Program-made: the position numbers and the translations under genes
Shown here: piece after piece, positions 1 through 8,043 of the stretch
Layout of the letters: the number at the start of each line of letters is the position of its first letter
Position numbering within the stretch: the stretch's first letter is position 1
Assembly: GCA_036399055.1 (NCBI GenBank)
Contig: DASWNX010000002.1
Span: 1-64,000, forward strand
Source: Jatrophihabitans sp.
GTDB lineage: Bacteria; Actinomycetota; Actinomycetes; Mycobacteriales; Jatrophihabitantaceae
DNA length: 64,000 bases
Direction: 5' to 3'
Notes under the pieces: model-generated
Told to the model about the DNA's origin: nothing
Seen by the model: only the letters and a program-made list of their open reading frames with translations
Databases searched by the model: none

Positions 1-49
1 GACCAGCGCGTATTCGCGGGATGGATGCACGAGTGGACCGCCTTCAGGC
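1..49. other. window edge downstream of glyA
   Basis: The 49 bases after the glyA stop codon hold no recognisable gene or hairpin. An open frame crossing here on the plus strand is only the antisense shadow of glyA. Confidence 0.5.
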
Positions 50-1315
50 TCAGCCCTGCGGATATGCCGGGTGGGCGGCGACCAGCGCGCTGACCTCGGC
101 CCGGACGTCGGCGTGCACCGCGGCGTCCGCGCTGGTCACCGCGCGGCCGATCAGCTGCGCGATCTGGGCCATCTGCGGCTCGGTCATGCCCTGGGTGGTC
201 ACCGACGGGGTGCCCACCCGAACGCCGGAGGCCACCGAGGGCGGCGCCGGGTCGTTGGGAATGGCGTTCTTGTTCAGGACGATGCCGGCGGCGTCGCAGC
301 GGCTCTCCGCGTCCCGCCCGCTCACCCCGAGCCCCTGCAGGTCCAGCAGCGCCAGGTGGGTGTCGGTGCCGCCGGTGACCGGGCGCATCCCAGCCTCGGC
401 CAGGCCCGCGGTCAGCGCCTGGGCGTTGCTGATGACCTGCCTGGCGTAGGCCTGGTACTCCGGCGTCGCGCACTCGGCGAGGTTGACCGCCTTGGCCGCG
501 ATCGCGTGCATCAGCGGCCCGCCCTGCATCATCGGGAACACCGCCTTGTCCAGCTTCGCGGCGTGCTCGGCCTTGCACACCAGCGCCCCGCCGCGCGGAC
601 CGCGCAGCACCTTGTGGGTGGTGAAGGTGACCACGTCGGCGTAGGGCACCGGCGACGGGATCGCCTTGCCGGCGACCAGGCCGATGAAGTGGGCGGCGTC
701 GACCATCAGGATGGCGCCCACCGAGTCGGCGATCTCGCGGAACGCGGCGAAGTCGATGAGCCGCGGAATGGCCGAGCCGCCGCAGATGATCATCTTGGGG
801 CGGTGCTCGGCGGCCAGCGCCCGGGCCTGGTCGTAGTCGATGTCCTCGGTCTCAGGGTCGACGCCGTAGCTGACCGCGTTGAACCACTTGCCCGAGAAGC
901 TCACCTTGGTGCCGTGAGTGAGGTGACCGCCGTGCGGCAGCGACATCGCCAGCACGGTGTCACCGGGCTGCAGGAACGCCCCGTAGACCGCCAGGTTGGC
1001 GCTGGCGCCCGAGTGCGGCTGCAGGTTGGCGTGCTCGGCGCCGAACAGCGCCTTGGCGCGGTCGATGCCGATCTGCTCGGCCCGGTCGACCACCTCGCAG
1101 CCACCGTAGTAACGCTTGCCGGGATAGCCCTCGGCGTACTTGTTGCTCAGGGTGCTGCCCAGCGCGGCCAGCACCGCCGGCGAGGTGAAGTTCTCGCTCG
1201 CGATCAACTGCAGCCCGCCGCGCAGCCGGTCCAGCTCGTCCAGCACCACGCCGGCGATCTCTGGATCGATCTTCTGCAGCGACTCGAAGTCCGGTCCCCA
1301 GTACTGCTCAGGCAT
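50..1315 (-). CDS. glyA: serine hydroxymethyltransferase
   Basis: PLP enzyme interconverting serine plus tetrahydrofolate with glycine plus methylene-tetrahydrofolate; cytosolic one-carbon metabolism. The 421-residue length is normal for bacterial SHMT. Visible motifs are LIASENFTS near the N-terminus, [15 protein letters not shown], and the PLP-lysine block [12 protein letters not shown] at about residues 230-241. The ATG start at 1315 is preceded by GGGAG at a good distance. It is the last gene of a string of translation genes on this strand (rpmE, prfA, prmC, tsaC, glyA), though a secreted-protein gene on the other strand separates it from tsaC. Nothing is unusual about it. Confidence 0.97.
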   Translation of the reverse strand: MPEQYWGPDFESLQKIDPEIAGVVLDELDRLRGGLQLIASENFTSPAVLAALGSTLSNKYAEGYPGKRYYGGCEVVDRAEQIGIDRAKALFGAEHANLQPHSGASANLAVYGAFLQPGDTVLAMSLPHGGHLTHGTKVSFSGKWFNAVSYGVDPETEDIDYDQARALAAEHRPKMIICGGSAIPRLIDFAAFREIADSVGAILMVDAAHFIGLVAGKAIPSPVPYADVVTFTTHKVLRGPRGGALVCKAEHAAKLDKAVFPMMQGGPLMHAIAAKAVNLAECATPEYQAYARQVISNAQALTAGLAEAGMRPVTGGTDTHLALLDLQGLGVSGRDAESRCDAAGIVLNKNAIPNDPAPPSVASGVRVGTPSVTTQGMTEPQMAQIAQLIGRAVTSADAAVHADVRAEVSALVAAHPAYPQG

Positions 1316-1786
1316 GTGCTCGACGCTCCCTTGCTGAGGGTGGGCTGGAACAGGTCGGCGGCGGCTACCGCGACGGCTCGCACCAAGAGGTTAGCCGACC
1401 TGGCTGGCGCCGGGCTGCGACGGCAGGCAGGGTGCTCGGGGAGCCCAGGTGACCGTCCGGACCTGCGGCGGCGGAGCGCACGGGTCGGGCGGCATCACCT
1501 GCGCTGAGCCGGAGAAGGCAACCAGCGCGGCATAGACGACTACCCCGCACAAGTGAGCTGCGCCCCGGGCTCCAGCGGCTAATCGACTGGCCCAGGACTC
1601 AGCAGGGACGACCGCTGGCGCGGTTGCGCCGGCAGGCCGCACCCTGACGTGAACCAGCCGATGGGGTCACGTGATGAATCGGTCGCCCCTGGGCTAGCCG
1701 CCAGCGATGTTAGATGTAATGATCATCCTGTTTTATACGAAATGCTCATCTTGTTTCGTTGTTCTGTGTCGTCCCAGGAGGAACCG
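1316..1786. other. intergenic region between glyA and secreted repeat protein
   Basis: About 470 bases divide two divergent genes. A minus-strand frame from a GTG at 1642 to 1391 (83 codons, one hydrophobic stretch, Pro/Cys-rich tail) could be a small exported protein, but it has no clear ribosome binding site. The last 80 bases are unusually AT-rich for this genome and contain an imperfect direct repeat, 1719-1735 against 1742-1758 (13 of 17 bases match). They probably carry the promoter of the downstream gene. Confidence 0.4.
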
Positions 1787-2428
1787 ATGCGCAGTCCTGC
1801 TTTTCCCGCAGCGTCTTCGGCATCTCCACAAAAGGGATGGCAGCGCCTGGCCGTTCTCGCCGCTGGAGCCATCACGGCCGCTGGCGCGATGGTCTCGATC
1901 GCCACTCCGGCCACCGCCGTACTTACCGGCAGCGCTTCGGCGGCCAGTCTCAGCGGCTTCTCTACCTCTAGCCAGGCCAGCGACCCCCTCCATTACTGCG
2001 AAGGCCCATACGGCGGCTCCGGTGGCAGGAGTTGTGAAGAGCCGACCGTGACCCCACTTCAGGCAACCAGGGCGAACACGCAGAACCCCTGCGGCGGCGG
2101 GAACCTGGGCTCGGGCTGCCCTGAGCCGGACGTGACCCTGGCCCGGGCCGTCACCACCATCCAGGACTGTGACCGCGGCCCTCTTGTCGGTTCAGGCGGC
2201 AGGGCCTGCGAGGAGCCGACCGTGGCCTCCGCCCGAGCAGCGAGCGTGACTGTTCAGGCCTGCGGCGGCGGATTCAGCGGGTCAGGCGGTAGGTCCTGTG
2301 ATGAGTCGGACGAGGCGCCGGCCGGGACGACCAGCTCTGCCGCCCAGGTCTGGGATGACGGTGGAGGAGTGAAAGGCGGGGGCGATCTCCACTCCGCTGA
2401 GCCGGCCGACGCCACCATCGCGGCCTAG
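1787..2428 (+). CDS. secreted Cys-pair repeat protein, function unknown
   Basis: I do not recognise this 213-residue protein. The chosen ATG has a strong AGGAGG six bases upstream; an upstream in-frame start at 1649 would place odd residues before the signal peptide. The N-terminus reads as a Sec signal: basic region, hydrophobic core AVLAAGAITAAGAMVSIA, then ATPATA. The mature part has four imperfect repeats of about 30 residues, each with two Cys in a Gly/Ser context (for example CEGPYGGSGGRSCEEPTV and CDRGPLVGSGGRACEEPTV), plus a fifth, decayed, Cys-free copy at the C-terminus. The paired Cys could form disulfides or bind metal outside the cell; that is inference. The leader resembles that of the SGNH hydrolase at 3309. 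Confidence 0.75.
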   Translation: MRSPAFPAASSASPQKGWQRLAVLAAGAITAAGAMVSIATPATAVLTGSASAASLSGFSTSSQASDPLHYCEGPYGGSGGRSCEEPTVTPLQATRANTQNPCGGGNLGSGCPEPDVTLARAVTTIQDCDRGPLVGSGGRACEEPTVASARAASVTVQACGGGFSGSGGRSCDESDEAPAGTTSSAAQVWDDGGGVKGGGDLHSAEPADATIAA

Positions 2429-2460
2429 CCGTCCACCCGAGCCGCCGGTGTCAGGACGGC
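2428..2460. terminator. bidirectional hairpin between convergent genes
   Basis: GCCGTCC (2428-2434) pairs with GGACGGC (2454-2460), with a 19-base loop. It overlaps the last base of the secreted-protein stop codon and lies across the tsaC stop, so it could end transcription both ways. There is no U-tract. Confidence 0.45.
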
Positions 2461-3107
2461 CCGCCGGGCGCCTCGAGGTTGTCCAGCACCTCGCGCAATT
2501 GCTCCACGCTGACCGCGCCCTGACGCAGCAGCACCGGGACTGGACCGGTCAGGTCCACGATCGTCGAAGGCCGGCCGGCCGGCGCCTCGCCGCCGTCGAG
2601 GTAGACCGACACCGACTCACCGAGCTGCTCGTAGGCCTGCTGGGCGGTCACGGCCGGCGGCATCGAGGTGATGTTGGCGCTGGACACCGCCATCGGACCG
2701 GTTTGAGCCAGCAGGTCCAGCGCCACGGGGTGCAGCGGCATCCTGAGCGCCACGGTTCCGCGTGCGTCGCCGAGGTCCCAGGCCAGTGACGGCGCGTGCT
2801 CGACCACCAGGGTCAGCGCGCCCGGCCAGAACGCCTCGACCAGATCGCGCGTCTGGCCCGAGACGGCGCTGACCAGGCCGTCGATGGTGTGCCAGGACCC
2901 GACCAGGACCGGAACCGGCATGTCCCGGCCGCGGCCTTTGGCCGCCAGCAGGCTGGTCACTGCCGCCGGGTTGAAGGCATCGGCGCCGATGCCGTAGAGC
3001 GTGTCGGTGGGCAGCACCACGACCGAGCCGGCGCTCACCGCACGCGCGGCGGCGCTGATCGCCATCGGACGGGTGTTCGGATCGGTGCAGTCCAGCAGGT
3101 CGCTCAT
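2451..3107 (-). CDS. tsaC: L-threonylcarbamoyladenylate synthase (Sua5/YrdC family)
   Basis: Makes threonylcarbamoyl-AMP from threonine, bicarbonate and ATP for the t6A37 modification of ANN-decoding tRNAs. The 218 residues hold only the YrdC domain (short, TsaC-like form, without the Sua5 extension). Visible motifs include VVVLPTDTLYGIGADAFNP near the N-terminus, KGRGRDMPVPVLV, and the SSANITSMPP block typical of the family. The ATG at 3107 has AGGATG upstream. The prfA-prmC-tsaC neighbourhood is the classic actinobacterial arrangement, but here the SGNH gene on the other strand lies between prmC and tsaC. Confidence 0.93.
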   Translation of the reverse strand: MSDLLDCTDPNTRPMAISAAARAVSAGSVVVLPTDTLYGIGADAFNPAAVTSLLAAKGRGRDMPVPVLVGSWHTIDGLVSAVSGQTRDLVEAFWPGALTLVVEHAPSLAWDLGDARGTVALRMPLHPVALDLLAQTGPMAVSSANITSMPPAVTAQQAYEQLGESVSVYLDGGEAPAGRPSTIVDLTGPVPVLLRQGAVSVEQLREVLDNLEAPGGPS

Positions 3108-3190
3108 GGACTGACATCCTGCCGCACCGAAAAACTGCTAGGGCGTGGGGACTGGCCGGACGCGGTCCGAAGTGTCAAGATCGCACGGTA

Positions 3191-3227
3191 TAGCCGAGTA
3201 GTCCTTTAATACCTGCTCGCTCGGCTA
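3191..3227. promoter_or_regulatory. inverted repeat in the tsaC/SGNH intergenic region
   Basis: TAGCCGAG (3191-3198) pairs exactly with CTCGGCTA (3220-3227) around a 21-base AT-rich loop, about 80 bases before the SGNH hydrolase start. It may be an operator or an mRNA leader hairpin; nothing identifies the binding protein. Confidence 0.35.
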
Positions 3228-3308
3228 GCCCGTTTCACCCCCGTCCCCCCGCCTTACCCCCGTCCTGTTCGCCGCTCGCTCCCCCGTGCACCCTCGAGAG
3301 GAACCGCA

Positions 3309-4574
3309 ATGCCGTATTCCCTAACTTCCGCAGTGTCCCGAGGTGCCCGGCAAAGGAGATGGCAGCGTACGGCCGCACTCCTGGCCGGCGCCGCGATGAT
3401 GACCGGCGCGCTGGTCGCCCTCGCCAGCCCGGTGGCAGCCGCCAAGGTCCGCCCCATGGCCGTTCCGTCCGGCAGCGCCTGGGCGGTCAGCGTGGGTGAC
3501 TCCTACATCTCCGGTGAAGCAGGCCGCTGGGCCGGAAACTCCAACGACTCGGCCCAGACCGACGCCCTCGGCTCGACCGCCTACTACGACGCCGGCACCC
3601 GCGAGTCGATCGTCGGCTGCCACCGAGCCCGGTCCGCCCAGATCGCGTTCGGCACCATCGCCTCGAAGAACCTGGCCTGCTCCGGGGCCAAGACCGCCAC
3701 CTCGGCCTACAACCCGGACAACGACTTCAAGCCGGGTCTGGACTTCTACAACGACGGCGCCGGCCACATCGGCCAGGCACTGGCGCTGCAGAACTTCGCC
3801 GCGACCAACCGGGTCACGATGGTCGCCGTCTCCATCGGCGGAAACGACTTCAACTTCGGCACCATCGTGCAGACGTGCGTCGAGAACTTCCTGACCTCCC
3901 CGACCTGGGCCAAGAACTACTGCAAGGACGACTCCCCGGTCACCGCCAACTTCACCAGCACCAACGTCTCGGCCGTGACGACCCGCATCTCCAACGCCCT
4001 GCGCAACGTCAACACCGCCATGTCGCGCAACGGCTACACGACCAGCGATTACAGCATCGTGCTGCAGACCTATCCCTCACCGTTGCCCAACGGTTCGGGC
4101 ATCCGGTACAGCGAGTCAGGCTACGGCCGGCAGAACACCGGCGGCTGCGGGTTCTGGAACGCCGACGCCGACTGGTCGAACGTCAGCGCGCTGCCCACCA
4201 TCAACACCGCGGTCCGCAACGCCGCCACCCAGTCGGCCCTGCCGAACATCAAGATCGTCAACATCTCCAGCTTGTTCAACAGCCGGCGGCTGTGCGAGAC
4301 CGGCGTGTACAAGCTGCAAGAGACCTCGCTGGCCAGCTGGCGCAGTGCTGGCGCGGTCAACGTCAGCGAATGGATCGAGAACATCCGCACCGTCTCGGCG
4401 GCCTTCGGCCCGTACTACGTCCAGGAGTCGCTGCACCCGAACTACTGGGGCCAGCTGGCCATTCGCAGCTGCATGCGCCAGGCCTACAACGGCGGCGCGA
4501 TCCGGGGCGGCAACTGCGTCCGGACCGGCACCGGCCTGAACTCCCTGGGCGAGCCGGTCGTCGGCCTCAGCTAG
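3309..4574 (+). CDS. secreted SGNH/GDSL-family hydrolase
   Basis: Predicted extracellular serine esterase or lipase of the SGNH superfamily (421 residues). After a Sec signal (hydrophobic LLAGAAMMTGALVALASPVAAA, about residues 22-43) comes block I with the catalytic Ser, GDSYISGEAGRWAGN. Next are the block III-like VSIGGNDFNFG with the conserved Asn, and a C-terminal SLHPNYWGQ that supplies the Asp/His-type SxxHPN motif. Many Cys suggest disulfides in the secreted form. AGAGGA precedes the ATG. The stop codon lies in a CTAG tetranucleotide that also gives the convergent prmC its stop. The natural substrate cannot be read from the sequence; lipids or esterified polysaccharide are both possible. 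Confidence 0.88.
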   Translation: MPYSLTSAVSRGARQRRWQRTAALLAGAAMMTGALVALASPVAAAKVRPMAVPSGSAWAVSVGDSYISGEAGRWAGNSNDSAQTDALGSTAYYDAGTRESIVGCHRARSAQIAFGTIASKNLACSGAKTATSAYNPDNDFKPGLDFYNDGAGHIGQALALQNFAATNRVTMVAVSIGGNDFNFGTIVQTCVENFLTSPTWAKNYCKDDSPVTANFTSTNVSAVTTRISNALRNVNTAMSRNGYTTSDYSIVLQTYPSPLPNGSGIRYSESGYGRQNTGGCGFWNADADWSNVSALPTINTAVRNAATQSALPNIKIVNISSLFNSRRLCETGVYKLQETSLASWRSAGAVNVSEWIENIRTVSAAFGPYYVQESLHPNYWGQLAIRSCMRQAYNGGAIRGGNCVRTGTGLNSLGEPVVGLS

Positions 4575-5428
4575 GCGCGCACCGCGGTGCTGAACCGTGG
4601 CCGGCCGGTCAGATCCGACCGGCCGGCCACGGTCGTCCAGCATCCTGATGCGCCGAGCAGCCGGGCCATCGCCTCGGCATGGCTCTGGTCGTGCTCGACG
4701 CCCAGAAAGCCACCCGGCCGCAGCAGCCGGGCCGCGAGCTCGATGACGGCCGGCATCAGGCTCAGGCCGTCGGCGCCGGCGAACAGCGCCTCGTCCGGAT
4801 CGTGGGCCACCTCGGCCGGCAGCTGAGCCCTGCTCGACTCCGGAACGTAGGGCGGGTTGGCCAGCACCACGCTGGCGGCGCCGCTCAGCTCGGCCAGCAG
4901 CCCGGCGTCGGCGATGTCGCCGGGCAGCACCTCGATCGGCCGGTCCCCCGCCGCCTGCCGGTCCGCGGCGTTGCGCCGCAGCCAGCGCAGCGCCCGCTCC
5001 GACCGCTCCACCGCGATCACCCGGGCCACGGGGAACTCCTGGGCCACCGACAGCGCGATCGCGCCGGATCCCGATCCCAGGTCCACCACGACGGCGCCCG
5101 GCGCCAGCCACTGCGCCGCCAGCTCCACCAGCAGCTCGGTCTCCGGCCGTGGGATGAACACCCCGGGCCCGACCGCCAGCTCCAGCCGCCGAAACGGCGC
5201 GCCGCCGGTCAGGTGCTGCAACGGCACGCCGGTCACCCGCTGGTCGACCAGCTGCCGTAACCGCGCCGCCTCCTGCGGGCTGAGCGTCTGGATGACCAGC
5301 AGCCGGCCGCGGCTGGCCCCCAGCACGTGGCTGAGCAGCAACTCCGCCTCGACCCGGGCAGAGTGCACGCCGCCCGCTGCCAGCTCGGCAGTGGCCGCCG
5401 CGAGTTCGGCCCGGACGGTGAGGGACAT
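4571..5428 (-). CDS. prmC: peptide chain release factor N5-glutamine methyltransferase
   Basis: SAM-dependent enzyme that methylates the Gln of the GGQ motif in release factors 1 and 2. It has an N-terminal helical domain (about residues 1-95), then a Rossmann methyltransferase with VVDLGSGSGAIALSVA (SAM site) and the substrate-Gln binding motif NPPYVP. The 285-residue length is normal. The ATG overlaps the prfA stop as ATGA, so translation is probably coupled to its substrate gene. Its last codons contain a perfect 17-bp hairpin (4594-4633) that also sits just after the convergent SGNH gene, and the two genes overlap by four bases. Confidence 0.95.
   Translation of the reverse strand: MSLTVRAELAAATAELAAGGVHSARVEAELLLSHVLGASRGRLLVIQTLSPQEAARLRQLVDQRVTGVPLQHLTGGAPFRRLELAVGPGVFIPRPETELLVELAAQWLAPGAVVVDLGSGSGAIALSVAQEFPVARVIAVERSERALRWLRRNAADRQAAGDRPIEVLPGDIADAGLLAELSGAASVVLANPPYVPESSRAQLPAEVAHDPDEALFAGADGLSLMPAVIELAARLLRPGGFLGVEHDQSHAEAMARLLGASGCWTTVAGRSDLTGRPRFSTAVRA
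4594..4633 (+). terminator. 17-bp hairpin inside prmC 3' end, probable SGNH terminator
   Basis: A perfect inverted repeat, left arm 4594-4610 and right arm 4617-4633 (ends ACCGTGG/CCACGGT), with a 6-base loop, begins 20 bases after the SGNH stop codon. On the opposite strand these bases encode the C-terminal residues of PrmC. There is no T-run, as is common in actinobacterial terminators. Confidence 0.65.
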
Positions 5429-6513
5429 CAGCTGTCGGCGTCTCCGGACAGCGCTGCCTCGACATCGGCCCTGGTGAGCGCGTCGATCACGTCGTCGAGG
5501 GCGCCGTCGAGCACCTGGTCGAGGTTGTAGGCCTTGAAGTTGACCCGGTGATCGGCGATCCGGTTCTCGGCGTAGTTGTACGTCCTGATCCGTTCGGATC
5601 GGTCGACGGTGCGCACCTGCAAGCGGCGCGCGTCGGAGGCGTCCTGCTGGGCCTGCTCCTGGGCGTGCGCCAGCAGCCGGGCCCGCAGCACCCGCAGCGC
5701 GGCCTCCCGGTTCTGCAGCTGGCTCTTCTCGTTCTGCATCGAGACGACCGTGCCGGTCGGGATGTGGGTGATCCGGACCGCCGAGTCGGTGGTGTTGACG
5801 CTCTGGCCGCCCGGGCCCGAGGAGCGGTAGACGTCGATGCGCAGGTCGTTGGGATCGATCTCGACCTCGACGTCCTCGGCCTCGGGAAGCACCAGCACCC
5901 CGGCCGCGGAGGTGTGGATCCGGCCCTGGGACTCGGTGACCGGCACCCGCTGCACCCGGTGCACGCCGCCCTCGTACTTCAGCCTGCTCCAGACCGGCTT
6001 GTCCAGGCTGCGCGAGCGCACCGCCACGGTGACCGACTTGTGGCCGCCGAGGTCGGTCTCCTCGTCGTCGAGCACCTCGGTCTGCCAGCCCTGCAGCTCG
6101 GCGTAGCGCAGGTACATCCGCAGCAGGTCACCGGCGAACAGCGCGGACTCGTCGCCACCCTCGCCGGCCTTGATCTCAAGGATCACGTCCTTGATGTCGT
6201 TGGGGTCCTTGGGAACCAGCAGCTCGCGCAGCTTGTCCTCCAGCACCGGGATCTGAGCCGCCAACTCCTCGGCCTCGGCGGCGAAGGAGTCATCCTCGCC
6301 GGCCAGCTCTCGAGCGGCCTGGGCGTCAGCTCGCACCCGGTCCAGTTCGTGGGACGCGCTGACCACCGGCGCCAGTTGGGCGAAGCGGCGCCCGAGCCGC
6401 CGGGCGGTGGCCTGGTCGGCGTGCACCGCCGGGTCCGACAGCGCCGTCTCGGTCTCGACGTACTCGGTCAGCATCTGTGCCAGCGTGGAAGATCCGTCAG
6501 CTTCTTGAACCAT
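5428..6513 (-). CDS. prfA: peptide chain release factor 1
   Basis: Terminates translation at UAA and UAG. The stop-reading motif is P-V-T in [14 protein letters not shown], the RF1-type PxT, which separates it from RF2 (SPF). The hydrolysis motif GGQ is in [15 protein letters not shown], at about residues 232-236. From the chosen ATG at 6513 the protein has 361 residues, normal for RF1. That start has AGAGGA upstream, whereas a longer frame from 6567 would add a basic N-terminus without support. The stop overlaps the prmC ATG by ATGA. rpmE lies upstream, separated by a hairpin. Confidence 0.96.
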   Translation of the reverse strand: MVQEADGSSTLAQMLTEYVETETALSDPAVHADQATARRLGRRFAQLAPVVSASHELDRVRADAQAARELAGEDDSFAAEAEELAAQIPVLEDKLRELLVPKDPNDIKDVILEIKAGEGGDESALFAGDLLRMYLRYAELQGWQTEVLDDEETDLGGHKSVTVAVRSRSLDKPVWSRLKYEGGVHRVQRVPVTESQGRIHTSAAGVLVLPEAEDVEVEIDPNDLRIDVYRSSGPGGQSVNTTDSAVRITHIPTGTVVSMQNEKSQLQNREAALRVLRARLLAHAQEQAQQDASDARRLQVRTVDRSERIRTYNYAENRIADHRVNFKAYNLDQVLDGALDDVIDALTRADVEAALSGDADS

Positions 6514-6573
6514 TGCCCATTCCTCTGTGCTCGCGTGCTCGCTGCGGCGTCTAAGCCGTCTCGGCAAAGAGAA

Positions 6574-6614
6574 CGGCGCCCTGGGAGTGCCGGTGAGGCA
6601 CGCCCAGGGCGCCG
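6574..6614 (-). terminator. terminator between rpmE and prfA
   Basis: CGGCGCCCTGGG (6574-6585) pairs perfectly over 12 bp with CCCAGGGCGCCG (6603-6614); loop 17 bases. Read on the minus strand it follows the rpmE stop by about 10 bases and is followed by a T-rich stretch, so it should end or attenuate rpmE transcription before prfA. Confidence 0.75.
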
Positions 6615-6623
6615 TCGAGGTAG

Positions 6624-6848
6624 CTATGCGGTGGTGGTGCGCTCACGCTTTCCGTAGCGCTTCTCGAACTTGTCCACCCGGCCGCCGACGTCCATGATCT
6701 TCTGCTTGCCGGTGTAGAACGGGTGGCAGGCCGAGCACACTTCGGCGTGCATCGAGCCGGCCTTGGCGGTGCTGCGGGTGGTGAACGAATTACCGCACGA
6801 GCAGGTCACTTCGGTGACCACGTACTCGGGGTGAATGGCGTCCTTCAC
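6624..6848 (-). CDS. rpmE: 50S ribosomal protein L31 (zinc-binding type)
   Basis: A 74-residue ribosomal protein of the large subunit at the intersubunit bridge. The start MKDAIHPEY and the HPFYTGKQK block are diagnostic. Four Cys are kept (CSCGN and CSAC), so this is the zinc-binding C+ form rather than the zinc-independent paralogue made under zinc starvation. A strong hairpin follows the stop. In actinobacteria rpmE often lies between rho and prfA; here a sugar-transport locus separates it from rho. Confidence 0.96.
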   Translation of the reverse strand: MKDAIHPEYVVTEVTCSCGNSFTTRSTAKAGSMHAEVCSACHPFYTGKQKIMDVGGRVDKFEKRYGKRERTTTA

Positions 6849-7142
6849 GATGGTTCCCTTCTATGGCGCCTCATCGGGCGCCGGTTATGGCCGCCGGGTC
6901 GCCCTGGGGGTTTCCGGACGCCACTGGGTGGTGCGGTGGTGTCGCGGACAGGACGTGAACCGGAGCCGGGTCGTCAACCAGACAGTGTGCCAGTCGTGGC
7001 CACGCTGAGCCAAACGTGGGGGCGTGACCAGGAATTCCACCCGCGCGATCGCAGCATTCCAGCCGAGAGGACGCACCGCGAGGACGGCTCGTCCCCGCCA
7101 CCGTGGACCGATGACGGGGACGAGGGACCGGTTGCTCCGGAC
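6849..7142. other. intergenic region between rpmE and sugar transporter
   Basis: About 290 bases upstream of rpmE and downstream of the permease operon. No gene is seen. It should hold the rpmE promoter, but no hexamers stand out. Confidence 0.4.
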
Positions 7143-8042
7143 TCAGCCTTTGACCCCGCCGGCGGTCAGGCCGCTGACGATGCGCCGCTGGAACAGCAGC
7201 ACCACGATCACCAGCGGAACGGTCACCACGATGCCGGCCGCCATGGTCTGGGTGTAGGGGACCACGTGCGGGCCGGCGGTGAAGTTGGCGATGGCGACCG
7301 TGGACGGCTCCACGCTCTTGACGCCGTTGGCCAGCACGCTGGACAGCAGGAACTCGTTCCAGGAGGCCAGGAACACCAGGATGGCGGTGGTGAACAGCGC
7401 GGGCGCGGCCAGCGGGAAGATCACCAACCGGAACGCCTGGCCCGGGGTGGCGCCGTCCACCCGAGCGGCCTGCTCCAACTCCCACGGCATGTCGGAGAAG
7501 AAGCTGGTCAGCGTGTACACCGCCAGCGGCAGCGAGAACGAGATCTGGGGCAGGATCAGCGCCTGGTAGGTGCCCAGCCAACCCCAGTCGGCGAACAGCT
7601 GGAACAGCGGAGTCAGGATCGCCACACCGGGGAACATCGACGCGCCGAGGATCGCGGCCAGCACCGCGCCCTTGCCCCGGAAGGCGAGCCGGGCCATCGC
7701 GTAGCCGGCGAACACCCCCACCGTCATCGCCAGGAAGGTGACCACGGCGCCGATCAGCAAGCTGTTCAGCAGCGACCGGCCGAACTGGTTGTTGGTGGTG
7801 TCGAAGGCGTACCTGAAGTTCTCCAGGGTCAAGTGGGTGAACCAGGGCGTCGTCTCGAAGGTGAAGGCGGTCTCGCGGAAGGCCAGCACCAGCATCCAGT
7901 AGAACGGCGCCAGGCACCAGAAGATGATGAGCGCTATGACGGCCAGGGTGCCGAGGTTGCCGACGTCGAAACGCTTCTTCGGGGCGGGCGCCGCCTCGGT
8001 GGGGGTGGCCACCGCGGTGGAGCTATGGGCGACAGCGGTCAT
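7143..8042 (-). CDS. carbohydrate ABC transporter permease (MalG type)
   Basis: Inner-membrane permease of a CUT1-type sugar importer, 299 residues with six hydrophobic segments. The first follows a cytoplasmic N-terminus of about 30 residues (TLAVIALIIFWCLAPFYWML). The EAA loop that contacts the ATPase is visible as ELEQAARVDGATPGQAFRLVIFPLAAP. It is the last gene of a three-gene operon after the second permease (a 1-base gap) and the binding protein. No ATPase gene is nearby, so a shared MsiK-like ATPase encoded elsewhere is likely, as known for Streptomyces sugar importers; that part is inference. Confidence 0.92.
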   Translation of the reverse strand: MTAVAHSSTAVATPTEAAPAPKKRFDVGNLGTLAVIALIIFWCLAPFYWMLVLAFRETAFTFETTPWFTHLTLENFRYAFDTTNNQFGRSLLNSLLIGAVVTFLAMTVGVFAGYAMARLAFRGKGAVLAAILGASMFPGVAILTPLFQLFADWGWLGTYQALILPQISFSLPLAVYTLTSFFSDMPWELEQAARVDGATPGQAFRLVIFPLAAPALFTTAILVFLASWNEFLLSSVLANGVKSVEPSTVAIANFTAGPHVVPYTQTMAAGIVVTVPLVIVVLLFQRRIVSGLTAGGVKG

Positions 8043-8043
8043 G

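Noticed and set aside
71..1507. 478-codon plus-strand open frame opposite glyA
   Set aside because: Composition is the antisense of glyA (His/Arg/Gly-rich, no motifs); long antisense frames are expected at this GC content.
1787..2428. Reading as a ribosomally made modified-peptide precursor with an ATP-grasp partner
   Set aside because: It has a Sec signal, no modifying enzyme next to it, and the only ATP-grasp gene is about 50 kb away.
6871..7917. 348-codon minus-strand frame overlapping the MalG permease
   Set aside because: It lies in a different frame of the same strand as a well-supported permease and shows no domain features.
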